64,000 bases of DNA from Leptodactylus fallax (lineage: Eukaryota; Chordata; Amphibia; Anura; Leptodactylidae), in assembly GCA_947044405.1 (NCBI GenBank), contig CAMRHE010000196.1:2711001-2775000 (forward strand), given 5' to 3'. Shown one piece after another: positions 13,301 to 27,773 of this stretch (position 1 is its first letter; the number at the start of each line of letters is the position of its first letter). The notes beneath the pieces were generated by a model. That model did no database searches. It saw only the letters and a list, made by a program, of their open reading frames with translations, and was not told the origin of the DNA. Made by a program: the position numbers and the translations under genes.

Positions 13301-14121
13301 GTAGAAGAGGAATTATTCTGGAAGTAATCCTTGAGGTCTTTTTCTATCATTGGACGATAGTTAGGATGGCTTAAGAGGTACGTGTTATTTCTCCATAATC
13401 TAGTAGCAGAGGGTGTAATCTTCTCCTCTATTGTAAGAGTGATGGATGCGTGATCGGACCAGGTGATTGATTCAATTGTTGATTGTTTCGAGCTCACGAG
13501 GGTATGGAAGTCTGCCAAGAACATGTCAATGCGGGAGTAGGAGCTGTGAGCTGCTGAGAAATATGTATAATCCCTTTCACCCGCATGTTGCGCTCTCCAG
13601 ATATCGTAGAGATTTCCATGGAGCTGAAATTGGTATAGGCAGGAGGAGTCATCTCTGCAAGTGTTGGTCGAGTCCATAGAGGGGTCCATTATGTTATTGA
13701 AGTCGCCACAGATGATTAATGCACCTTGTTGGATATCTCTAAGTTGTCTTTGGACTTTGTGGAGAAATGCCAGGGTCTTACGTTGTGGGGCGTAGATATT
13801 AACTATGGTGTAAGGAACGTTGTTGATAAGACCTACAATTATGAGGAATCTGCCTTGGGGGTCTGCCCTTTGCGTCATCAGTGAGAATGCCAATGTATCC
13901 CTGAAAGCGACAAGGACTCCACGTTTCTTCGATTGATAATGGGCATGGTATATTGCCGGGAAGGAGGGGTGCCTTAGTCTGAAAGCGTCTTTTTGTACGA
14001 GGTGGGTTTCTTGGGCGCAGAATATATCTGCGGATAGTGAGACAGCTTCTTTCCAAAAGTAAGAGCGCTTCCGTGGACTATTTAGGCCTCGGACATTAAG
14101 AGATGCCAGTTTGAGCACCAT
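10358..14121 (-). pseudogene. LINE ORF2, endonuclease-reverse transcriptase, two frameshifts
   Basis: Three overlapping frames together span one L1-type ORF2. Segment 14121-13018 begins with ATG and carries the APE endonuclease: LNVRGLN near residue 8, QETHL with catalytic Glu38, GDFNN, and the WSDHAS motif. Segment 12944-12504 (open further upstream) holds the linker and the start of the polymerase. Segment 12580-10358 holds the reverse transcriptase: LDAEKAFD (residues 83-90), GTRQGCPLSP (140-149) and the catalytic YADD (184-187), then a thumb region and a CCHC-like motif CWRGCGEKGSLFHILWTC at residues 611-628. The first frame break is in a seven-T run at 13059-13065; the second is near 12567-12573, apparently a small deletion. 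Catalytic residues are intact, so the decay looks recent. Confidence 0.92.
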
Positions 14122-14352
14122 GTTGCCACTTTAGGGTAAAGATATCAAAAGTATAGTGGAGTCAGCAGAGGAAGGGGGTGTAGTATCACAAGTAGTGTGG
14201 TCAATAAACAAAATATAGAAACGAATATTTCAGAGACAGATACAGGTTCACTGTATGGTTTTGGAGGGTCTTGTTCAGAGACTAGCCGGATAAGCTGTCA
14301 AAACAAGGGGAGGCATGCACCATATTAGAAGAGTGGTAGCCCTCTTGGAACA

Positions 14353-15597
14353 TCAATTGCGACTTGGAGGAGATAGACGTCCAGGATCTGGACGGGAAGT
14401 AGGATTATCTGCATCTTGGGGGAGAGATACTGACATCTTCCATGTCGATAGCAACGCCGTTCCCTGCTTTAAGTCGCGAATAGTGAAGGTGGTCCCGTCT
14501 TTCATAATAAGCAGCTTCACAGGAAACCCCCATCTGTATTGGATTTTGTTCCGGCGGAGTGCTGTTGTAACCGGGAGCAGCTCCCTGCGAAGGCGGAGAG
14601 TTGTTGCTGAGAGATCTGAGTAAAGTTGTATATCTTGAAATTTGGGGGGCCAGGTTGACCGTTTGCGAGCGGCGTCTAGCAGTTTTTCCTTTACATGGTA
14701 GAAGTGGAATCTTGCCAACACGTCTCTCGGAACATCGTCTCCTAGATGTCTAGGTCGAGGGAGTCTGTGTACTCTATCGATGATGGTTTCCATTGTTGGA
14801 GTATCAGGGAGTAGGAGCTTGACATATTCTTGCAAGTAGGGGAGCAGCTCAGATGGTAAGACTTGTTCAGATATGCTTCTAAATTTTATGTTGTTTCTTC
14901 GGGAACGGTCCTCCATATCAGCCAATTTCGCCTTCAGGCCCTCGACATCTTCCGCTATATCGTTGTGAGCGTCGATGATTTTGTTGTGTGACGTAGCCAA
15001 GTCACCCATCTTAGTTTCGATGTGAGTTACCCTTCCGTCTAGAGCCTTAACGGATGATTGAATTGGTTGAAGTAGTTGTGACATGTCCGTTTGAAGGGAA
15101 CTACGGAGAGCCAAAAGCATTTCTCTTAAGGTATGTTCAGAAGCCGGACCACTAGTAGTTTGGAAGTTATCCAGGTCAGTTGTTGGGAGAGGTAAAGGAG
15201 CACTAGGAGAAGTCTGATCTTCGGAGAGGTCTAAGTCTCCAGAGAGTTCTATACGTGGTCTTTGCTTTATCGGGCTTGTGCTTGGAGATAGTGAGTAGCG
15301 TGAGGGATTTTGCTCCGCAGAGGATTGAGATGAGGCACTGGGGCATTTTTGTGCCACCGCACGTATGTCTTCAGGAGTTGGAGGAAAATGTAAAGCCGGC
15401 GTATTTACGGAGTGCGCGGGGGCTGCTTCATGCCCCGGCGCCGCCATGATGGTTACTGCAGACATGGGTGTTGGTGGTGTGAGCTCCACATGGTCCGAGT
15501 GCGAAGTGCCTGGGTCTCCCTCTCCGCTACGGTCCCAATCAAAATAGTTAGTCAGATTATTGTCCGGTCGTCTTATAGATTTCCTACCTTTCACCAT
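14353..15597 (-). CDS. LINE ORF1, L1-type RNA-binding chaperone
   Basis: A 414-residue open frame starting at ATG 15597. The N-terminal half is low complexity, rich in Pro, Ser and Thr. A heptad-like coiled coil follows at about residues 180-235. Then RRNNIK, the hallmark at the start of the L1 ORF1 RRM-like domain, and a C-terminal domain with conserved basic residues (RVHR, ARFHFYHVKEK, RRNKIQYRWGFP). In L1 elements this protein trimerises through the coiled coil, coats LINE RNA and acts as a nucleic acid chaperone. It is uninterrupted, unlike ORF2. It lies upstream of ORF2 with a 231 bp spacer, the usual bicistronic order. It is not a host gene. Confidence 0.9.
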   Translation of the reverse strand: MVKGRKSIRRPDNNLTNYFDWDRSGEGDPGTSHSDHVELTPPTPMSAVTIMAAPGHEAAPAHSVNTPALHFPPTPEDIRAVAQKCPSASSQSSAEQNPSRYSLSPSTSPIKQRPRIELSGDLDLSEDQTSPSAPLPLPTTDLDNFQTTSGPASEHTLREMLLALRSSLQTDMSQLLQPIQSSVKALDGRVTHIETKMGDLATSHNKIIDAHNDIAEDVEGLKAKLADMEDRSRRNNIKFRSISEQVLPSELLPYLQEYVKLLLPDTPTMETIIDRVHRLPRPRHLGDDVPRDVLARFHFYHVKEKLLDAARKRSTWPPKFQDIQLYSDLSATTLRLRRELLPVTTALRRNKIQYRWGFPVKLLIMKDGTTFTIRDLKQGTALLSTWKMSVSLPQDADNPTSRPDPGRLSPPSRN

Positions 15598-16583
15598 AGT
15601 GCCAGTTATGAGTATCCTACAAGAAGCGTCTCGAAGAGAGATATTCCAATACAGGCTGTTAGTCGCTGAGTGTTGCTAGAAGGTGCACTTAATCCCCAGA
15701 GTTAAGTTGCCATAGTGTAAAGAGAAGGGTACCACTGAGAAATCGGTGTAGGGGATGCAGACTGCAGCTTACTGCTACTATAGCCAGGAAGCTATATTTC
15801 TAGACCCAGTTTCGGCCTATATGCCTGCACGGTGCAATGAGGATGGAGATCCGTGCAGGGCCCGTTCCTCGCTGACCAGCAGCAGAGGAAACGGTTTCCC
15901 GTTTTGCGATGTTTGCAGAGCTACGGATGTGCGTACTACACACCTGGTTGGGGTATAGAGGAGGCCCCTTGTTATGGCAGGGAGGAGTGAGGATTCCCCC
16001 AGATGCTGGAGTAGGGTCTCCGCACTCCTTTCTCCCCACGCGTTGGTGATTCACCCCCCACCCGGGCGTCACTTCAGGGGGCTAGGATACGAGAAGCCGC
16101 CCGCAGACACAGCCACGCTACCTCCGCTTGTGGTAAGGTCTCCCGTATCCCAGGACGCATCAGCAAGGCCCCAAGATGGCGGCCTCCGCCCGGACGGGCC
16201 GTCGTTTCTGTGTCCCACGTAGCACTCGGTATCAACCAGAGCCACCGCCGAGCCAGATGACCGTGTCCCCGAGCCGGGAGCACCAGCGTTGGAGGCGGGT
16301 AAGGCAGCGGGGATCCGCCGCGGCTCCGACGGCCGCGCGTGCAGGTAAGATGGCGGGTGAAGAGGGGAGGTATGGATAGGCCTCAGTCCCAGATTTTCGC
16401 TGTAGTGGCTGCAGTAGGAGCGATACACCCAGAATATACTGACTCGGGCACGGGGGAATGCCCCTGGGTGTGTTTGGGTCCTAGATGGGTGAGATTCTCG
16501 TGGTTGGAAGGAGATAGCAACAGGGTCCAACAGGAGCTATGGGATACAAGTCCTGTCGTTGCTCCGGCTAGCCACGCCCCCCC
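15598..16583 (-). promoter_or_regulatory. LINE 5' UTR with presumed internal promoter
   Basis: About 990 bp from the element's 5' end to the ORF1 start. It is clearly richer in G+C and CpG than the surrounding AT-rich intron, notably 15900-16350. In L1 elements this region carries an internal RNA polymerase II promoter; here that role is inferred from position and composition, not from a recognised motif. Small open frames within it look incidental. Confidence 0.65.
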
Positions 16584-16598
16584 TTGCTTCTTCTTTTA
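16584..16598 (+). repeat. LINE target-site duplication, right copy
   Basis: Identical to 10032-10046. It abuts the 5' G run of the LINE, showing that the element is not 5' truncated. Confidence 0.93.
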
Positions 16599-19500
16599 GT
16601 GACTTATATTCTCTATTATATATGCATATATAATTTACAACCAAGACCCCCAGTTCTGCTACGTGACTTGTGCACATCGCTGAATGAACATGCCACCTGC
16701 TCTCCCATTAAGACCATTATGATAGTAATGAAGATCAAGCCACATAAACTTTATGACCTCATTAACCATTCTCTTATCACTCCTCCACAGTAGTTTTTAC
16801 TTTGTTCTTTGGTATTGAACCATTTTATGTAAATTAGGTAGATGCTCGATTTCCCAATTTCCCTGATTTCCTAAAAATGGACATGCTACAAATATACTGA
16901 ATGTGGTAGGTGCTAAGCTGTCCTAATAAAGAAGATAAACCTAATCTTATCAGTGGAATTAAGGCTACCCATAAATGGGAGCTATTTAGATGCAGCAATT
17001 GACCATTTTAATCCCAAGTGCCATGTAATGTATATTCATGATTCCAGAATATCCAGCAATTGTCAAAAACATCCTGGTCAGCTCAACATGATCTATCTAA
17101 TCTCCCTGATAACCAGCAATCACTTCAATCAGCTTGGTAATCCACATGGCACATGTGTCAAGAAACCTGGTCTACAAGGAGACTTAGACTGCTGAAGAAA
17201 TCTTATTCCCTGTTCAGTTTTTCATAGGCCATAGGTTAAGACAGACAATAGGCTTAATGTGAGGTGATTTCCATATAATTGCGTAAGACATCAGCACTGA
17301 ATTATTGTCTATTATGAATTTGTTGGATCTGAAGTGTACTCTACCAGTTCTTATTTTGTATTCATCTTATACGGATATTAAGGACAAAGTGTTAAATCGT
17401 GTTAGAAGACTTAGAGTATAATGTATATTCTGTGAATTAATAAAATCTCAGTATATAAATAGAATACTTAGAACTGTCCCATGAACACTTCCTACAAACA
17501 GGGTTTGCCCACCAGAGTACCAGAAGATCCTATTGTAGATCCAGTATCAGACACAAGAATATGCCCCAAAGGTCCAGCAGAAGACAACTAGTCATGTGGA
17601 TCTATTTCTTATGGGGTGATTCACAAAAAAACAATTAGACCTTATGGATGATATGTCCTTTTTGTACAATGATAGCAACAAAGACAATGCACAGATTCTG
17701 TATTAATGGAGGGTCAGTCCTCGAAATGCGGTGGGCCCCAAGAACCTCAATATTGTCCAGAAATGGCTGGCCCCATCATTATAAGAAAAAAATGCTCTCA
17801 ACTTTCCCTTTTTGGCTCCAAATACAATTTTCAACCTGTATATAAAGCCGTTGGCTCACATTGTACCTTATTGCTTGGCATACTTTATGGTTAGTGTTCA
17901 CTTGGAGTCTTTCCCTAACATTGACTTGACATTATTGCTCATTCAGAGAAGTGAAGAGGATGAATGCTAGTGAATGATAAAAGGCAGCACTCCCATTGAT
18001 AAAGACTTTTTGTGTTTGTTAAATGTCCTCTGTTCACAGTCAAGAGTCTTATCTCCCTTTCACCTTAATTGCTATCTCTTATTGTTAAACAATGTTCTCG
18101 CCTTATAGCCATGGATTTCCTCCTCCACTTAATTTGTGGCAGGTGTCATTATCCCAGCAGACAGCCCTTAGAGCAAACCTATTTTCATCCCTTTTTTTCT
18201 GGTTAAGAATACTTTTCTTTGTTCACTGAGCTTTAAGAGGAAAATATGGGGTTTGAAAAAAGTATATAGCGAAGATCTTAGAAGAGCTGGAAAGTTGTGT
18301 ATATCTTTCCATCGTCTTATGACCTCCTTGTTTAAATGCAGGAGCAGAGAGTTTACATATTGCCAGGTTCTTAATTCCTGGTAGAAATTTGTCAACTAAG
18401 TATGATCTAGTCAGTCTTGATAGCCAGGGCCATACTCATATAAATAGTATCATGGAAAATTCCTAGATTGGGTCAATGATTCTTTTGTTCTCTGGATGAA
18501 CAGAGGTGTAGCAGCAGGGGGTGCAGAGGTAACAATAACTACCAGGCCCTGGAGCCTCAGGGAGCCTAAAGGACTTTCTACAACATAAGAATAAACCAGT
18601 ATAATAGATAGCACATGGTAAGTTACATATTTGGAATTGGGGACCAGGAATTTCTAGGTACGCCTCTAGTGATGAAGAATACATTACAGTTAATAGTAAT
18701 AGTGGGCTATGTCATTTTTAGTATTAATCTAGAAAAGATTTAAGACAACTTGTCCAATGGTAAAATGTGTAAGTATGGTTGCAAAATTTATGGTAAAAAC
18801 CTGTCAATCTCTTCTAACAAATATCGATATTTAATATGTAGCGACTCCTAGAATGTCCTACTGTTGACCCCAGCTGTAACTTTGTGAAGAACCAAAGAAC
18901 CTTCTGAGCTTTTATAATTCATTCAATACTGCTCTCCTAAAATGTTTTTATATACAGATTTAGTGCATGAACAGTCAGTGCCAACTTTCCTTTTCCATAC
19001 ATTAGAAACAGAGTTCAAAGTTTAAAGCCCTGTCTGAGTTCCAGTCTTCGAGGTTTAAGGTGGGATACATAGACGTGTATAGAAGTACATTGCTCTGTAG
19101 TTAATCCTCACAGTAGCAGTTCAGGCTGTGTCTTTCTAGTACTAGTTAATGGTCATAAAGTTAAGATGAAGTGCGCAGATGGAATTTCAATTAGCTTGGT
19201 TTTCAATGATTTATAGAGAGTCTACATCAAGTAATTGATCCCTCAGCACCTAATGCCTGTTTAACATCCTCCTCCTTACAGTATAGTAGCCTTTGCCACA
19301 ATCCATCTGGTGAAAACACTGAGCCCTTTGTTCACTTACTATTTATTACCTACAACGCCAAACCCCAGTTATGTTCCCATTGGATGTGCTCTCTCTCCCA
19401 AACTGCAAATGACAAATTGTTACATTCTGAAGTGTGAAAATTCAATTCCCAATTATTTGAGAATAGTGAAGTGTTGTGTGTTTAGCTGGGGGCCGAGACA

Positions 19501-21783
19501 TTTCCATCCAGAGCACATTACTGGCATCACTTCTGATTTTCACACTGCCATAAATATATACGTGAAAAGGATTTTTGATTAAACAGGGTAGAGATTAGCG
19601 AAACATGCTAATGGAGACAACTAGTACCCACAGGAGGATAATGGACAATTTTATAAGGCAAATTTAGATATTGTGAGGTTTAGCGTATGTAAAGGTATAT
19701 CATTACATATGGCATATTCTTGATCACAGGCTTTGGGAAATTTAGGAATTGAGAGAAATTTTTTTTTAACATTCACCATTGTAAAAACCTATGGCATTTC
19801 ATAGTGGCATAACTATAACCTTATATCCTTCTGCTATAGGTGAGGCCGCCATGATGATTGAGGAGGATTGATTAATTCTTGTCAAGGACTAGAAAAAGGG
19901 TTTGTTTTTTTCCATCGAAACAGTGCCACTTATATCCATGGCTGTGTCTGGTATTGTGGCTTAGCTCAATTCATACTTGTTGGAAGTATACATAACATTA
20001 GTATCAGCAGAACTGGCTGAACATCTACTATGTATGGGGGTCTCCTGACTTTCCCCTGATGGCATATGTGAGGGTAAAGGAGAATTTACAATTTTTTTTT
20101 TTCTCAGAGGAAATAAGCCAGGTGCCTGGCAATGTCTTACTTATTTTCTATGAGTATTTGACCCAGTGATTGATCTTTTAACACCTAATGCCTGTTTTCA
20201 GATTTTTTTTCTCTTGTCTGAATGGGGTAGAGCTGCAATACCAGATACAGCCCATGATCGTGAGTGGTGCTGTGACTGGAAAATACATGGACCCAAGTTT
20301 CATGAGATTAACATTAGAATTGTTACAGTTTCCTGCCACACAGTCACACCATTGAATATAATCAAAGAGGGAGATTCATTATTGGTGCCGCCTTCATCAT
20401 CATTTATGCCCCAAGTGGCGTAAATGATGGGAAAGTCTATGCTAGCAAGGAACTGACATAGATTTTCGCCTAGGCATAAAGACACTAGAAGGATTCACCT
20501 AGCTCATGACGAAGTGCAGCCTCATCATGAATTAAGCATGGTGGCGTACAGGAAATAAAGACTGGCATACAAAGCACTCGTCAATCCTCTCGATTTTCTC
20601 AGTTAGAGTCTAGAATTAGAGTTTGTTGTATCATCTCAGTATAGATGACTACTCTGGATTTAAAGTTGCTTTGTTTTAATAGATATCACATAGTAACACA
20701 ATTTCAGTGGTGTGCTGTATGTTGGTGCTTTTGGCCTTGATCTGGTTAGTATAGCATTGCTACGCTAATGGCAGGATGTAGAAATGGCATACTATGCGAT
20801 AGCAATGGCATGGAAGAATATTTAGAACTTCAAAGGACCATTGGTCTGTATATAAAAGTATATTAAACTTTAATGAAAGATTATATACATGGCTGTGTTA
20901 GTTGTGGAGTGGTAAGTGGTTTTCGACTATAGAGCTAGACGAAATAATATATATAGTATAGTATTTATTCTGCTATTAACTGAATATCAGTGGAAAAATC
21001 CAGAAATACTATCTTACGAGTATAAAACAGGTGGAATAACTTATGCTCAGTGACAAAAAATGTAGAAAGTTTAAGAAAATGCACCAATCTGCGGTGGTGT
21101 TCCAAGAAATATTAGCAGTGTGTACTTTTCATCAGAAACTAAGTGGTTTCCTAGGTCATTTTATAAATAAGTTGTTTATATGAAGTAAAGCTCATATCCA
21201 GGTTGAATTAATTCACCAAGTCTGCCCCAGTAATGTTATTCGAGTGGGTGGGACTCTCTCTGTCTCGCTCTGGTGACTTCTCTAACATCAAGTAAGTGTG
21301 AAGGATGAGTAACTATGAGCTAATGAGTGAAAACAATGCGTTAGAACCATTTATCAAATGCATTTTTTCTTCTATATTTCTATAATTTTACTGGTTTGTT
21401 GACAAGTACAGGATTGTCAATGTCCCTACACACAAACTCTGGCCAAACATCACATTTGTTTCTAAATCAGCTTATTATCTAATGTATATGGGGGGGTCTC
21501 CCAACTTCACAAGTACATTGCTCTATAGTTAGTCATCATAGTAGTAGTTCAAGCAGTTTTACTACTGGTTATTGGCTATGAATACTTGTTATACTAATGT
21601 TGGCATCTAATGTGTATGGGGGTATCCCAACTTTCTGACTCCAGATATAGTGAGAAAGAAGGATCAGGCACATTGTATTTTTGATGTCCGATTCTTTTGT
21701 TGTCAGGGGGATAAGCTTTCTCTGGCAGTGTTTAACTCCTTTCTCTACAGTGAAAACACATCCTGATTCATAATGTGAATGTA

Positions 21784-22717
<934 letters not shown>

Positions 22718-25700
22718 TATATGGTGAGGTAGGGAGGAATAACTTTTGGCTGAATAAGCATTCAGATAATAAGTGTTAAAAGTATGTGGCTAGTTTAACG
22801 CTATATTCACACAACACTAAATGTCGTCCGTGTGACGGACATTTTTACAACGGTCTTCACATAAGTGCATTAAATTCAATGCACTTGAATAGGGGCTTTT
22901 CATATGACCATTTTTTGATGGTGTATTTTCACAGACCATCAAAAACATATCCTATTTTGTCCATTTTCACATATCCCTCCATATACTCAAATGTATGAAG
23001 GATCCGTAAAAACAGGCACCCCTTGGGTGCAAAATGGCCATCATTCATGTAAATGCAGCCTTAGACATGTCCTCTGACCTTGTAGTGATGTTTCAGGTTT
23101 TAAGACAGTTTGCAAAAATGTGTTTTCTAGTAACTCTTAGGATCAGGTCTCATAATGTAAGTAGATGTGCTAAACAATGGCAGTGTGGATTATGATATCT
23201 ACTGCCATAAACATCAGAGAACACTTTGGCTTTGGCACTGCAGTTGCTTTCTCAATGCTGGAGAAGCAATAGGTCTTGGCTGTCATGTGCTGTGGTCAGG
23301 ATTGTAGATGTAAATTACCTTTTATTGTTTTTATTGGCGTAATGTTATTCTACAGGGTACGTATTTGACAGCTATTTCCTTGCTGTCAATGTGTGATATT
23401 GCGATTACAGAATGACACCATTAAGCTCCTAATGAAGTCTTTTATATTGTTCTGCTCCACTTAACATACATATTATATATAGCCCCAACCTATACCTTAC
23501 TTTTTATGGAAGTAATTTCAGCTATTGCAACAATCTCTAGCAATGTTTATTAGGCGTCTCTAAGGAAGTCCTATTAAGGCTTCTACATGGCCAATAATGC
23601 TTGGGAATTTCTATCAGGCTCTCCGACAGACTGAAAAGTGATTTATATACTGGTTTGGATTGGAAAAAAAATCCAACCCTCTCATTTAAAAAGAATTTAG
23701 TATTTCATCAGCTTTATCTAACAATAGCTTTCCATGCTAAAGTGAATTGAACATTGAAATGAGACTTGTTTTTTTTGTCCCTTTAAATGTATGGACAATT
23801 CATCGGGGTTTACTTAGCAAATCCCTAATGATGATAATAGAAAACAAATGTTTAGTGGATTTTTCTGTAGCAAAGCTTAAAAGTTGTTTTATTTCCATGT
23901 TTGGTTACAAACTGTTTAGTAAAATGTATAAAATGCTACAAGTTTCTTTCTGCAGTTTTCCTCCAGCTATAAATATGACGGAAGGCAGAAAAGTTTCCTG
24001 TGACTTCCTAAGTGTGATGGTGACAGACACCATTATCACGGTGATCTAATGTGGTGATGTGAGTGATAGGCAGAAAGTAATTGTGTCATTGGATCTGCCC
24101 CCGGGCGGTAACGTCCATACCTTTCATTTCTCCCTGCTTGGTTTAATTACTAGCGAAATGGAAAGCTTGAAGAAACCAATCCCCTTTGGGAACGTCTAGT
24201 CACCTAATAATCTTCCATGGTAATGTGGAAAGAAATTATATTAAACAATTTGCAAGTGTTATAAACACAGAAGTTGTGCTTCCTCCAAAATGTTTCATTT
24301 ACCATTACCTTTCTGGCTAGAAGTAAGTCACATGTATGGCCACCTCTCTATTTGTTTCCGTGGGATTGCAGGGATGGCGATCTCCAGCAGCCCTATAGAA
24401 TTCATACCACCACTCAATTCCCATGGAGCACTTATGGGAAATTTCAGGTCCCTGTTCTCCTGACCCTCAGTGATTGACACTTATTCCCTAAACTGTAAAT
24501 AAAGGATAATGTGTATATGTGGGAAAACCAATTTACGAGAGACACTCCGTCTCTATAGCTTTCTGAAACCCAGAAGTTAAAAACAAGAAAAAGCATGAGA
24601 AAAAGAAAAGATATAATTATTTAACATTTTGTTTGAATATCCGCTAATGTTGTGTTTCAAAGATATGTTATTGTATGAAACTCCTTTTTCTCAGGGCCTT
24701 GCGGACTAGTCCTATTATTTGCAGATTACATTGTGGGTTTTGTCAGTGATACTACATTATTAAGTGTGTTGCTGAATGAGAAACATATGTAAGTTTTGGA
24801 ATATTTTCCTTAATACAGACGTGAGTGTGGCATAAGTACTAAACTTCTGGCTCTACGTAAATGGGCCTATATAATACCCTGGATAAGACTGCTCCAGCAA
24901 AAAAGAGTCAGGGATGAACCATGACATGAATAAAACATGTATCTTATCGATAAGCCTCTAATGCTATGGAGGAACTTCATGTAATGTTGGACATATGCAT
25001 ATAACCCCGCCACGTATGCAGTGGCAGATGAGGACTACCATGGGCCCTGGGCTATTTTAAAATTTTGGGCCCCCCAACAGGCTAAAGTTTTCAGGGCCAT
25101 TTTGCAATTTGTACAACATGCCCCCAGGATGCCGCCAAACCTAGGGATCAGATCAGTGTAGCTGAAGGCAATTTAATTTTTATGGCCACAGGGTACAGGA
25201 AGAGGGACTTCACTATGAAAGACCAGCAGGCTCTCTCACTATACCGGGAGTAGGCAAACATTGCCATTCTAGTCTTCTATGAGAAGACTAGTTGCAGCCA
25301 TGCATGTATTCACAGAAACATGTAAAATTCTACTGCCACTCTAGGCCATTGGCATACACTTGCTAAAGTTGATGACAGATGTAGGTGACCATGGGACTCC
25401 AAGGAGCACCAGGCCCTGGGTGACTACCCAAAAATGCCATATTATAATCCACTACTGTGTGTATCGATGTGGCATGCACCAAACTCCTCACTGCAATGGT
25501 AACTCAAGATAGGTTTGAGAGAGGCAGTATGTCTCACCGACTATGGTTGTGATCAGACATTTATCATATTTTGGTTCTTTATGGTGGACAAGGTTGTTGA
25601 CACTGTCCTAAGTAAATCAAGATTTGATGGTCTATCCCTCCACCATCCCAGCCGATCAATTGTTTTAAGGGCCATGTCACTTCAGCATACACTGTGGCCT

Positions 25701-25724
25701 CTTCATTAATTAATCTACTGTGTG

Positions 25725-26000
25725 AATGGGACAAATCTTCAATACCCTGTAGAGCTGCTACTAAATAGATACAAGTAGTGTGCAGAGGTACACAGCAGCA
25801 AATACAACAAATCTGCAGTACGTGGCAGAACCACCTCAAGCTGATGGTGCGCTGATGTTCATGGCAGCGAATAAAATAAATCTGCAATAACTTGCAGAGC
25901 CGCTACTAAGTTGATGGTGCGCAGAGGTTCACGGGTGGCAGTGAATAAGACAAATCTGCAATACTCTTCAAAGATGCTAATAAGTAGAAGTCATACAGAT
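25725..26000 (+). repeat. Degenerate tandem repeat, about 73 bp unit
   Basis: The phrase AAATCTGCA or AAATCTTCA recurs at 25733, 25809, 25878 and 25952 (spacings 76, 69 and 74), followed each time by a run containing GCAGAG and GCTACTAA-like sequence. About 3.5 diverged units. No coding or mobile-element signature seen. Confidence 0.65.
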
Positions 26001-27773
26001 CTACAGAGCAGTGTAAAAAATTAAGAAGTGAGTTCTGTGTTCCCTTCAAACTACTGATAAGCAGGGATGTCAGGAGTTGGACCCCCACTAATCTGAAGGA
26101 TATGCCTTTAATATTTTGAACCCAAGAATAAGGAAGACTTTGTAATGTCTGTCTTTAGAAAATTTGGATTAGACTTCCATTAATATTTTTTCTGGAAACA
26201 AAACTGCTCTTGTTCATGGTCATGTTCAGTGTCTGGTATTGTAGCTCATCCCATTTCAGGCGATCGGAGCTGTACTGTGTTACCATACACAGCCCATTAA
26301 CAAAAATTGCGTTGTTTCTAGAAATAAAGCAGACCCTTTTTTTTTGGATCCAGGATGACGCCTTTTCATAGTATTTTTATATCATAAAAATCCATATGAT
26401 TTTTCTACAGAGTTCACTTAAGGACAACACACTGGCTGCTGGATATAGTTGATAAAAAGCCTTGCAGCCACAAATTTCAGCTGGAAGATGATACAAATTA
26501 CTCTTGAAGTATTTGTAGTATCATTGTTCTCCTTGAGGACTCTTCAGGGTCCCGAGGCTACAAGGGAAATAATATTCACAAAGGTTTTGGTAGACAACAA
26601 TAGAGATTATTGTTTTATGCACTTACACTGAGCAGAGTAGTTAAACCATTATCCAAATCACTTGGCAGCCCGCACTTACTTCCTATACATTCCAGACAAA
26701 TATGATGTAATTTGTTGAAGCAAAGTAGGAAAATAATGAAACCACATTCTTTTGATTTGTGGAACATAAAGGACTTTATATGTAGACAATCTGGTGGTCA
26801 TTTCAGATGGTTAATGCGCATGCCGCACAATTATGTTGTTGAGAATGTCCCAGCCACTTTCCAGTGTTTATGGCTGTTTTATTTGACCAGTGGGCAATTA
26901 TGGGTGATCACATCTGAAATACACTGGCATTGCTGCATTCTGTGTGGCTAGAATTTATTTTTTGCAGTTAAAATTTTTTTTGTAAATTGATACAAATTAG
27001 GGTGTAAAATGTTTAAAAAACAAAATGTCTTAAATGAATAGTACATGTGAATATAACAACCTTTGTAACATATTTTATTAAAGAAAACGCTTTGTGCTCC
27101 ATTTATGAGAAGGAGTTACTGCTGACATAGAAGGCTATGGAAAGGGGAGGGTGAAGATGTTGCTGGAAAACACACACATTCTGGAACTAATCTCTGCTAC
27201 ACATTGTAACTAAGATAGTTCTTTTGACTCTATTATATCTACAAAGATAATGTTCTACCACTGTACAGAATAAGGCACAATATCACTTGCTCTCCAGCAG
27301 CAGTCTTCTCCTCCCCCTCTCCCTCTCCATAGACTTGGATGTGAGAGGCTGCATATAGATTCAGTTGCTATTAGAAATAAGAGGGAAGAAGGAGTAAAGC
27401 AGGTGTATATGTGGAAAAGGAAACATATTTCATTAATAAGATAAGTTCCAAAGTTTCTTATATTCACCTGTACTTTTCAGTGTTTTATAATTGGAGGTAT
27501 GCTTTAAGGGTTAGAGAACATTTTAAACCAAAAGTTTGAGCAGATCACGCCACATAATGTGGCATGTAATATACTGTTCACAAAATAGTTTAGCAGGGAA
27601 AATATCTAGTATACTATTTGATTACTTAAAAAAGCCAAAAGGATGTAACTTTTTTGATCTTGTACCTAAGTTGTGTTTCAGAACCCTCTAAATATAAATT
27701 ATGACCTATTATAAAATATAATGAATTATTAAATTAGATACTTTAATAACATATTTTTTTCTTATTTTTTCAG

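Larger units (their letters stand above)
10047..16583 (-). mobile_element. Full-length L1-type LINE retrotransposon
   Basis: A 6537 bp non-LTR element on the minus strand, bounded by perfect 15 bp target duplications. Its 5' end (16583) begins with a G run followed by CGTGGCTAGCC and leads into a GC-rich 5' UTR. Then come ORF1, a ~231 bp gap, ORF2 (APE-type endonuclease, reverse transcriptase, C-terminal cysteine/histidine motif) and a short 3' UTR. The L1 superfamily is supported by domain order and motifs; it could belong to the L1 or Tx1 branch. ORF2 has two frameshifts, so this copy cannot be autonomous now. Insertion is antisense to vcan, within its largest intron. Confidence 0.93.

Noticed and set aside
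12504..14121. Three separate LINE proteins instead of one ORF2
   Set aside because: The frames join in order as one endonuclease-reverse transcriptase with breaks at short lesions, so they are one disrupted gene.
15255..16599. Several + strand open frames of 60-90 residues in GC-rich DNA
   Set aside because: They lie antisense to LINE ORF1 or in the LINE 5' UTR. The higher GC content makes stop codons rarer; no conserved motif.
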